Shown: piece by piece, positions 26,550 through 33,551 of the stretch
Numbering within the stretch: the first letter of the stretch is position 1
Layout of the letters: each line of letters begins with the position of its first letter
Assembly: GCA_934463165.1 (NCBI GenBank)
Contig: CAKSJG010000010.1
Span: 17,497 to 81,496, forward strand
DNA from: an uncultured Clostridia bacterium
GTDB lineage: Bacteria; Bacillota; Clostridia; UMGS1810
Direction: 5' to 3'
DNA length: 64,000 nt
Translations under genes and position numbers: made by a program
Notes under the pieces: model-generated
Database searches by the model: none
Told to the model about the DNA's origin: nothing
Seen by the model: the letters and a program-made list of their open reading frames with translations, nothing else

Positions 26550-28433
26550 ATGACAAAAAAACAAAAAAAGATGCTCATACGAATAATATTTTCCGCGGTA
26601 ATGCTTATCTGTCTGAAGCTTATCCCGAATTACGGCATCATTAATTTTTGTTTGTCTTTTGCGGCATATCTTATTATAGGATATGACATTTTAAGAAAAG
26701 CGGGAAAGGGAATATTAAACGGAAGAGTGTTTGATGAAAATTTCCTTATGGCAATAGCAACCGTCGGTGCATTTGCACTTGCCATATATGAAAAAAGCGG
26801 TGATTACAGCGAAGCTATTGCGGTTATGGTGTTTTATCAAACCGGAGAACTGTTTCAAAATTATGCCGTGGGCAAAAGCCGTAAAAACATCGGAGCGCTC
26901 ATGGATATCCGCCCGGATTATGCAAATATCGAAAAAGACGGAAAACTCATTAAGGTCAGCCCGGATGAGGTCGGCATCGGAAGTACAATAGTTGTGAATC
27001 CCGGCGAAAAAATCCCGATTGACGGTGTTATAGCAAGCGGCAAATCAACGCTTAACACCGTTGCCCTTACGGGTGAAAGCGCACCGCGCGATGCATCGGA
27101 GGGCGATGAAGTCATCAGCGGATGCATTAATATGTCGGGCGTACTCAAAATCAGAACAACAAAAGAATTCGGCGAATCAACCGTATCAAAAATTTTAGAG
27201 CTTGTTGAAGAATCAAGCTCAAGAAAATCAAAATCCGAAAACTTCATTTCAAAATTTGCGCGTATTTATACTCCGGCAGTATGCTATTTTGCACTTGCGC
27301 TTGCAATTCTGCCTCCCGTTATCAATTTGATGATGGGCACAGCCGGTCTGTGGAGCGAATGGATATACAGAGCTCTGACGTTTCTTGTTATATCATGCCC
27401 GTGCGCCTTGGTTATAAGCATACCGCTGAGCTTCTTTGCCGGAATAGGCGGAGCAAGCAAAGAGGGAATACTCATAAAGGGGTCAAATTATCTTGAAACC
27501 CTCTCGCAGACAAAATACGTTGTATTTGACAAAACAGGAACTCTCACGCGCGGTGTTTTCGAGGTAAGCGCCGTTCATCACAGCCCGATGGCACGCGAAA
27601 GACTGCTAGAATATGCAGCGCTTGCCGAATGCAGCTCGTCGCATCCTATAAGCAAAAGCCTGCAAAAAGCTTACGGAAAATCTTTAAACCGCGACAGAGT
27701 CTCCGACATAGAAGAGATAAGCGGCAAGGGAATAAAAGCAACCGTTGACTCTCACTCTGTTCTTGCCGGCAACAAAAAGCTTATGGATATGTACGGAATA
27801 AAATATATGGACTGCCACAGTGCCGGAACAATAATTCACATGGCTGTTGACGGTGAGTATGCAGGTCATATAGTAATTTCCGATGTTATTAAATCGAATT
27901 CGAAAAAAGCAATAGAAATGCTTAAGCACTGCGGAGTTAAAAAAGCCGTTATGCTGACGGGTGACAATGCAAAAACCGCAGAACAGGTCGCAAAAGAGCT
28001 TGATATCGATGAAGTTCACAGCGAGCTCCTCCCTGCCGACAAGGTGGAAAAGGTATGTGAGATGATAAACCAAAAAACAGATAAAGAAAAGCTTGCATTT
28101 GTCGGCGACGGTATAAACGACGCACCCGTGCTGACGCGTGCCGATATAGGCATTGCAATGGGCGCTATGGGATCCGACGCGGCAATTGAAGCTGCGGACG
28201 TCGTACTTATGGATGATGATCCGCTCAAAATTTCAAAGGCAATCCGAATATCAAGAAAATGCATTGCAATTGTATATCAGAATATAATATTTGCACTTGC
28301 TGTTAAGTTCCTGTGTCTGGCTCTCGGCGCGCTTGGTATTGCAAACATGTGGGCAGCTATATTTGCCGATGTCGGCGTTATGGTTATTGCTGTTTTAAAT
28401 GCAATAAGAGCTCTCAGCGTACACAAGCTTTAA
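26550..28433 (+). CDS. cadA: Heavy-metal P1B-type ATPase (Zn/Cd-type)
   Basis: 627 residues. Transmembrane metal site SCPCALVISIPLSFFAGIGGASKEGILIKG, actuator loop LTGES, phosphorylation motif VFDKTGTLT, SSHPIS for nucleotide binding and hinge VGDGINDAPVLTRADIGIAMG. The last helices have K in FALAVKFLCL and an Asp in WAAIFADVGVMVIAVLNAIR, features of Zn/Cd/Pb exporters (ZntA/CadA) rather than Cu pumps. It uses ATP to export divalent metal. No HMA domain is fused; it is supplied by the preceding gene. Metal preference is inferred. Confidence 0.92.
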   Translation: MTKKQKKMLIRIIFSAVMLICLKLIPNYGIINFCLSFAAYLIIGYDILRKAGKGILNGRVFDENFLMAIATVGAFALAIYEKSGDYSEAIAVMVFYQTGELFQNYAVGKSRKNIGALMDIRPDYANIEKDGKLIKVSPDEVGIGSTIVVNPGEKIPIDGVIASGKSTLNTVALTGESAPRDASEGDEVISGCINMSGVLKIRTTKEFGESTVSKILELVEESSSRKSKSENFISKFARIYTPAVCYFALALAILPPVINLMMGTAGLWSEWIYRALTFLVISCPCALVISIPLSFFAGIGGASKEGILIKGSNYLETLSQTKYVVFDKTGTLTRGVFEVSAVHHSPMARERLLEYAALAECSSSHPISKSLQKAYGKSLNRDRVSDIEEISGKGIKATVDSHSVLAGNKKLMDMYGIKYMDCHSAGTIIHMAVDGEYAGHIVISDVIKSNSKKAIEMLKHCGVKKAVMLTGDNAKTAEQVAKELDIDEVHSELLPADKVEKVCEMINQKTDKEKLAFVGDGINDAPVLTRADIGIAMGAMGSDAAIEAADVVLMDDDPLKISKAIRISRKCIAIVYQNIIFALAVKFLCLALGALGIANMWAAIFADVGVMVIAVLNAIRALSVHKL

Positions 28434-28504
28434 TGATAAATATAAATAATTATTAAAAACAAGACGAAGCCGCATTCGGCGGCAGTAACACAAAAAAATT
28501 TTTT

Positions 28505-28546
28505 GCGGAGCAGTTGCGAACATGCGGATCTGCTCCGCTTTTCTTA
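28505..28546 (+). terminator. Terminator after the metal ATPase
   Basis: Stem GCGGAGCAG (28505-28513) / CTGCTCCGC (28530-28538) followed by TTTTCTTATT. Confidence 0.75.
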
Positions 28547-28603
28547 TTATTCTTTCTTTTCACCTTGATTTTATGAAATATAAAACAATCAATGACAAAA
28601 AAT

Positions 28604-28652
28604 GCAAAAACCCGAACACACAGGCAAAATTCAGTTTGTATGTTCGGGCTTA
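28604..28652 (-). terminator. Second hairpin upstream of the integrase, possible terminator
   Basis: CCCGAACACACA (from 28609) pairs imperfectly with TGTATGTTCGGG (to 28648). The run of T is on the minus-strand side. It lies within the 300-bp gene-free stretch 28434-28733. Confidence 0.5.
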
Positions 28653-28677
28653 ATTTATATTTTAAAATACCGTACAT

Positions 28678-28707
28678 TTGTCAGAGTGTTTGTATAAGTG
28701 ATAAAAT
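28678..28707 (+). promoter_or_regulatory. Promoter of the integrase
   Basis: TTGTCA (28678-28683), 18 bp, TAAAAT (28702-28707), 26 bp before the integrase start. Confidence 0.5.
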
Positions 28708-28733
28708 ATACACGGGAAAGGAAGTTGATTTGA

Positions 28734-29573
28734 ATGAGAAAAATCACAAACGAGCTGATTTTGAGCTTTAAAACATATTTAACAATGGAGGAAAAGAGTG
28801 AAAATACAATAGAAAAATATATTCGAGATGCTACATTTTTTATGATATGGCTCGCCGGTCGGGAGGCAACAAAGATATTAGCTTTGAATTACAAAAAGAA
28901 GCTTTGTGAAAAGTATGCTCCGAGCAGCGTAAATGCGGCAATATCTTCTCTTAACAGCTTTTTTGCATTTACAGGGTGGCATGATATACGGATAAAAGCA
29001 TTAAAAATTCAACGGCAAATATTTTCAAATAAAGATAAAGAGCTGACAAAGGCGGAATATGAAAGATTACTCGCAGCTGCAAAAAGAAAAAAGAACGAAA
29101 GACTATACTTGCTGATGCAAACGATATGCAGCACCGGGATCAGGGTATCGGAATTAAGGTTCGTAACCTGTGAAGCCGTAAAGAAAGGTCAGGCGGTTAT
29201 AAGCTGCAAAGGCAAAATGAGAACAATATTTTTGCCGAAAGAGCTTTGCAGAATGCTGAAAGAATATATAAAGAAACAAGGAATTAAAAGCGGTTCGGTA
29301 TTCGTGACCGGAAACGGAAAGCCGCTCGACAGGAGCTATATATGGAAAATGCTTAAAAATCTTTGCGAAGCCGCAGGAGTGTCAAAGGATAAAGTTTTCC
29401 CGCATAACTTCCGTCACTTGTTTGCAAGGACATATTACAGCCTGCAAAAGGATATTGTCAGACTTGCCGATATATTGGGGCATTCAAGCATTGAAACCAC
29501 CCGTATCTACACCATAGAAAACGGTGATATCTGCCGCAGACAAATACAAAAACTCGGACTTTTGCGGTGTTAG
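28734..29573 (+). CDS. Tyrosine recombinase / site-specific integrase
   Basis: 279 residues with a SAM-like N-terminal domain (about 1-90) and an intact catalytic domain: Arg in STGIRVSEL, Lys in CKGKMRT, His and Arg in PHNFRH, His in LGHSSIETT and nucleophile Tyr in TRIYT. It is the size of XerC/D or of DNA-invertase-type tyrosine recombinases, smaller than phage integrases with an arm-binding domain. It is followed 8 bp later by one of two 22-bp inverted repeats, which are candidates for its sites. Bacteroides and Clostridioides invertase systems place such genes next to their target. Confidence 0.9.
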   Translation: MRKITNELILSFKTYLTMEEKSENTIEKYIRDATFFMIWLAGREATKILALNYKKKLCEKYAPSSVNAAISSLNSFFAFTGWHDIRIKALKIQRQIFSNKDKELTKAEYERLLAAAKRKKNERLYLLMQTICSTGIRVSELRFVTCEAVKKGQAVISCKGKMRTIFLPKELCRMLKEYIKKQGIKSGSVFVTGNGKPLDRSYIWKMLKNLCEAAGVSKDKVFPHNFRHLFARTYYSLQKDIVRLADILGHSSIETTRIYTIENGDICRRQIQKLGLLRC

Positions 29574-29581
29574 ATAAAAAT

Positions 29582-29603
29582 CCACATAATTTTGATTATG
29601 TGG
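29582..29603 (+). repeat. Left 22-bp inverted repeat of putative invertible segment
   Basis: CCACATAAT-TTTG-ATTATGTGG: two 9-bp palindromic arms with an asymmetric centre. The exact reverse complement occurs at 29802-29823. The hairpin has no T run after it, which argues against it being only the integrase terminator. Confidence 0.85.
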
Positions 29604-29801
29604 ATTGAATATAAAACATGATACAACATTATATGTAAAATTATAGCATAAAAACCAAATAAAATCAACCAATCCATAAAAAATCTATAATATGCACAAA
29701 AAAATTGCAGCACAAATCGACCGATTAAAATTTGCATTTTGGAATCGGTCTTATTCTCATGTCTATTTTTGATTTTTGTAACGATATGTACAAGTAATGT
29801 T
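29604..29801. promoter_or_regulatory. Putative invertible promoter segment (198 bp), currently OFF
   Basis: It is flanked by exact inverted repeats next to a tyrosine recombinase. The only good promoters read leftward, away from the TIR gene: TTGATT (29663-29668) 17 bp TATAAT (29640-29645) with extended TGC, and TTGTGC (29710-29715) 17 bp TATTAT (29687-29692). A hairpin GACCGATT (29719-29726) / AATCGGTC (29743-29750) followed by TTATTCT may stop integrase transcripts. Inversion would move the strong -10 to about 29760-29765 pointing at the TIR gene, with a leader of about 170 nt. Confidence 0.7.
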
Positions 29802-29823
29802 CCACATAATCAAAATTATGTGG
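29802..29823 (-). repeat. Right 22-bp inverted repeat of putative invertible segment
   Basis: CCACATAAT-CAAA-ATTATGTGG, the exact reverse complement of 29582-29603. The asymmetric centre (TTTG versus CAAA) gives the pair an inverted orientation, so recombination would invert rather than delete. Confidence 0.85.
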
Positions 29824-29944
29824 AATATTGCAGGAAAAAGTATTAAAAGAAACTTTGATACATGTAAAAAATCGTATGGTTAGCACTATCATTTTCCATA
29901 CGGTACTTTTTCTGATAATGAGATAAAAAACGGAGAGGTAAACA

Positions 29945-31669
29945 ATGGCAATATTAAAATGTAAAATGTGCGGTGGGGAATTAAATGTTTCGGAAAACAC
30001 AAGCGTCACGGAATGTGAATTTTGCGGAACAAAACAGACAATTCCGACGAGTAAGGACGAAAACTTGCAGGGGCTTTTTAACCGTGCAAATATTTTGCGT
30101 ATGAAAAGCGAGTTTGACAAAGCGGCGGAAATATATGAGAGAATAATTCAAAATGATGAAACACAGGCAGAAGCATATTGGGGACTTATTCTATGCAAAT
30201 ACGGCATTGAATATGTGGAAGACCCACAGAGCTTTAAGAGAATACCGACCTGCCACAGGACATCTTTTGATTCGATTATTGCAGATGATGATTACAAGTC
30301 TGCTCTTTCTTATGCAGACTCCGTTCAACGAGAAATTTATGAATCGGAAGCAAAAGAAATTGACAGACTGCAAAAAGATATATTGTCTATTGCATACAAG
30401 GAAGAACCTTTTGATGTGTTTATCTGCTACAAAGAGACCGACAACACCGGAAAAAGAACACAGGACAGCGTTATAGCAAATGACATCTATCATCAGCTGA
30501 CACAAGAGGGACTCAAGGTGTTTTATGCTGCAATCACATTGGAAAACAAGCTCGGTACGGCATATGAGCCGTACATATTTGCTGCACTCAATTCCGCAAA
30601 AGTCATGCTTGTTATCGGAACAAAACCGGAGTATTTTAATGCCGTTTGGGTTAAAAACGAGTGGTCAAGATTTTTAAAACTCATTCAAAAAGACCACACA
30701 AAACTGCTTATCCCCTGCTATCGGGATATGGACGCATATGAATTGCCGGAGGAGTTTGCGCATCTTCAGGCACAAGATATGAGCAAAATCGGATTTATCA
30801 ACGATATTGCACGTGGGATCAAAAAAGTTATTAACATCAATGATTCAACTTCATCTACGCAAGAAGAAGTCTATATCACAAATGTTAATGTAGAACCCCT
30901 TTTAAAACGTGTTTTTATGTTTCTGGAAGATGAAGATTATACAAGTGCTAACGAATATGCCGAAAAAGCTTTGGATTTAGATCCGGAAAATGACATAGCA
31001 TACTGGGGAATAGTGCTATCAAAATTTAGATGTTCTTCTGATGAAAAGCTTTTAAACAAGCTGATTTCAGAAAAAATTGTACTTGATGATTGCAAACCAT
31101 ATCAAAAGGCAGTTCGGTTTGCAGGATCAAATAATAAATACACAGAAATTAATCAAAAAATCAAAAAACATTTTCAAAAAATATGCATTTCTCTTACAAA
31201 TCAAATTAAACAACTTAATGACGAGGTTACTGACTTAGAAAATAATTTGGCTACTATTGAACTAATGTCGAATACTTTCAATGCGAAAAAGAAAGATCAG
31301 AAAGAACTAGAAGAACTTCAAAAACAGGTTATTGCGAAATTAGATACTGAATATGAAAGGTATGCCCAGAAACGTAGAAATCTGTTAAAAGAAAAAAAGG
31401 CTCTGATATTTTGGGAAATGAGTCGCAAAAAAGAAATTGATAAAGCTTTGGAAAAAGTCAATATAGAATTACAGAATTGCTTAACGAAAAAGAGTCAAGC
31501 AAAAAAAGAATTTAATTCTAAATATACACAAATAAACAAAGACATCGTTGCAGAAGAAAAAGTACTTCAATCAAAAAAGGAAAAATCAAAACTGTTAATT
31601 GATAAAAGGAAATCCGAAATAAACAAACTATCACAAGAAAAAGATAAATTACTTAAACTATGTCAATAA
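29945..31669 (+). CDS. Zinc-ribbon/TPR/TIR protein with coiled-coil tail (TIR-1)
   Basis: 574 residues. Zinc ribbon with Cys 6, 9, 24 and 27; a TPR-like helical repeat (about 40-140, GLFNRANILRMKSEFDKAAEIYERII); a TIR domain about 154-290 (EEPFDVFICYKETD at its first strand, then the WVKNEW helix with Glu239 at the position of the catalytic Glu of NAD-cleaving TIRs); a second TPR-like pair (about 310-350); and a Lys/Glu-rich coiled coil from about 400 to the end. TIR domains of this kind cleave NAD or make cyclic ADP-ribose signals in Thoeris defence; here it is inferred. The N-terminal 300 residues are closely paralogous to the gene at 33552. The end may be secondarily truncated, see the pseudogene that follows. 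Confidence 0.88.
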   Translation: MAILKCKMCGGELNVSENTSVTECEFCGTKQTIPTSKDENLQGLFNRANILRMKSEFDKAAEIYERIIQNDETQAEAYWGLILCKYGIEYVEDPQSFKRIPTCHRTSFDSIIADDDYKSALSYADSVQREIYESEAKEIDRLQKDILSIAYKEEPFDVFICYKETDNTGKRTQDSVIANDIYHQLTQEGLKVFYAAITLENKLGTAYEPYIFAALNSAKVMLVIGTKPEYFNAVWVKNEWSRFLKLIQKDHTKLLIPCYRDMDAYELPEEFAHLQAQDMSKIGFINDIARGIKKVININDSTSSTQEEVYITNVNVEPLLKRVFMFLEDEDYTSANEYAEKALDLDPENDIAYWGIVLSKFRCSSDEKLLNKLISEKIVLDDCKPYQKAVRFAGSNNKYTEINQKIKKHFQKICISLTNQIKQLNDEVTDLENNLATIELMSNTFNAKKKDQKELEELQKQVIAKLDTEYERYAQKRRNLLKEKKALIFWEMSRKKEIDKALEKVNIELQNCLTKKSQAKKEFNSKYTQINKDIVAEEKVLQSKKEKSKLLIDKRKSEINKLSQEKDKLLKLCQ

Positions 31670-31681
31670 CAAATATCATAT

Positions 31682-32144
31682 TTGGGAAAACTGATGGCTG
31701 CAATGCGTGTCAAAAAGCAAGCGGATTTAAAAAATTGCAGAAAATCTTTTGAAAGCTGGAATAATTATCAAAAGATAATGCGGTTTGGTAACGAAAAATT
31801 AAAAACAGAATTGCAAAATTATACTGAATATATTAAAAAGCGAAACAAAAATGCACGTTTGCAAGATTTTATACAGATGCAAAGAACGCAATATCCAAGG
31901 CAACCACTGAAAGTAATTATAGAAAAGCAGCATATCTTTTTAAATCTATCAGCGAAAATAAGGATTTAAAAACCCTTTAAAAGAATGTTACTACTGGCTG
32001 CGGTCGCCCGGCAGTAAACTGAATTTGGCCGCTGGTATCAGTATCAATAACAATTATGAATACGTGATAGGCGCCGCCAGTGTTAACCGTAGTAATTTTG
32101 CTGTTCGCCCCGCTTTGTGGATTGATTTAAGCACGGTTAAGTAA
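31682..32144 (+). pseudogene. Decayed C-terminal fragment (TPR plus DUF6273)
   Basis: Coding sense is spread over three frames. 31682-31969 reads as a Lys/Asn-rich helical segment. A different frame near 31870-31980 gives a TPR-like DAKNAISKATTESNYRKAAY run ending at a stop. A third frame from about 31977 to 32144 gives ECYYWLRSPG, a beta-rich middle and VRPALWIDLSTVK, the hallmark ends of the DUF6273 domain. At least two frameshifts are needed to join them. It is probably the lost C-terminus of the preceding TIR gene, or a separate paralogue's remains. Confidence 0.7.
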
Positions 32145-32259
32145 TAAGGCTATACTAATTTTTTCAGAACCTTGTACACAACGCGGAAGAAAATAAATAT
32201 TGATACAAAATGTAAGTCAATTTAAACCAAAGCGAATAAAAGTATTGGAGGCATTTCAA

Positions 32260-33522
32260 ATGAGAAAAAATTCACAGCACGATATCACTTTTTTATTTGG
32301 TGCGGGAGCAGAAACAAAATTCGGACTGCCTTTGGGGGCTGAATATACAAATAAAACCATTCTATGCAAGCGAAATAAAATGTATGCTGCTCTTGCAGAA
32401 TTTTATAAAGCAAAAAATGTAAATGGGTATCAAAAAGAATTTATGTTTGCAAAAGATAGTACGACATTCTTTAAAATAATAGAACTTGCTATAGGTCATT
32501 GCAATGATTTGGAAGAAATGGATTATTATACAAAATCTTTATATGAAAAATTCATACAATATAAAGAACAAAATAATTGTAACGATTTTAAGCAATATGT
32601 AAAAAATAATGTATATGAAAAAATCATAACCGATATCGATGATAAAAACAAAGATGACAATAGCAATTATGAGCAATTAAGAAAAAATCTTGATTATTAT
32701 GGGAGCATAGAAAAAGATTTTTCTGTTATAATAAACCGAGAGCGAGCCGGAACAAAAAGATTTTGGAGATTAATTAACTATTTTTGGAGTTGTTATTTTT
32801 CAATTATTATACCTCTTTTAGATATAATTGGTGAAAAATCATTTGATGGAGAAAATATATATAAAAGTGTTTTGAATAATCTTTATAAAGTAAGCAAGCG
32901 CTTAATCGATATTGAAAACGGAGACGATAAAAAATTTGATTTGGATGATAATAAAAATTACTATAAAATGTTACATAAAAAGTTTTCAGACTCATACGCA
33001 CTTACCACAAATTACACCCCATTTGTTGCCCATTATTGGGGAAAAAAATCATCATATTTGGCAGGAAAATTATCAGAGTTTGAAATTCCTGATGAATTGG
33101 ACGTATGCACATATGAAGAGAAAAATATGTTTGACAATAAATTAATATTTCCGTTTTTGGCAACCCAAGCTCCGGTAAAGCCTATTATTCATAGTTGCCA
33201 ATTAAAAGAATACGTCAGCGCACTTAATGTTCTTGACAGTACAAAAACATTAATTATTGTCGGATACAACATAAACGAAAATGACAATCATATTAATGCT
33301 ATATTGAGAAATTATGTAAAAAATAGAAAAAGGCTTATTTTTTGTAAGTATGAAGACAATTCAAACTGTTTTGATGAAAACATAGAATTGCAGAGAGTTC
33401 TCAAAAATCTAAAGTTACAGGATAACCATGAAGATTCTTACATATCCATTATTCAAAACGCAGGAAATGTTAATCAATTAACAAAAGAATTAGATGTAAT
33501 GATCAATGGCAATAACAAATGA
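32260..33522 (+). CDS. SIR2-like domain protein
   Basis: 420 residues from ATG 32260, which follows GGAGG by 8 nt; the frame opens 20 codons earlier without a ribosome site. The N-terminal nucleotide loop FLFGAGAETKFGLP (about 11-24) is the GAGxS..G.P form of SIR2-like proteins. ALTTNYTPF (about 247) corresponds to the TNYD motif with the catalytic Asn, PIIHS (about 308) may hold the catalytic His, and TLIIVGYNINENDNHINAIL (about 325-345) is the GYSxxDxHIN motif. It probably hydrolyses NAD, as ThsA and other anti-phage SIR2 proteins do. Codon use is strongly AT-rich (AAT, AAA, TTT) compared with the flanking core genes, suggesting transfer. No SLOG, macro or membrane domain is seen. Confidence 0.82.
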   Translation: MRKNSQHDITFLFGAGAETKFGLPLGAEYTNKTILCKRNKMYAALAEFYKAKNVNGYQKEFMFAKDSTTFFKIIELAIGHCNDLEEMDYYTKSLYEKFIQYKEQNNCNDFKQYVKNNVYEKIITDIDDKNKDDNSNYEQLRKNLDYYGSIEKDFSVIINRERAGTKRFWRLINYFWSCYFSIIIPLLDIIGEKSFDGENIYKSVLNNLYKVSKRLIDIENGDDKKFDLDDNKNYYKMLHKKFSDSYALTTNYTPFVAHYWGKKSSYLAGKLSEFEIPDELDVCTYEEKNMFDNKLIFPFLATQAPVKPIIHSCQLKEYVSALNVLDSTKTLIIVGYNINENDNHINAILRNYVKNRKRLIFCKYEDNSNCFDENIELQRVLKNLKLQDNHEDSYISIIQNAGNVNQLTKELDVMINGNNK

Positions 33523-33551
33523 AAATTGTAGCTATTAACAGGAGGGTAAAA

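Noticed and set aside
29582..29603. The 22-bp hairpin after the integrase as a plain Rho-independent terminator
   Set aside because: No T run follows it, it is AT-rich and weak, and its exact reverse complement 200 bp away is not explained by termination.
29945..33522. Canonical Thoeris (ThsA/ThsB) call
   Set aside because: TIR and SIR2 proteins are present, but the TIR proteins have long zinc-ribbon/TPR/tail regions and the SIR2 protein lacks a recognisable SLOG, macro or membrane domain, so I describe it only as Thoeris-like.
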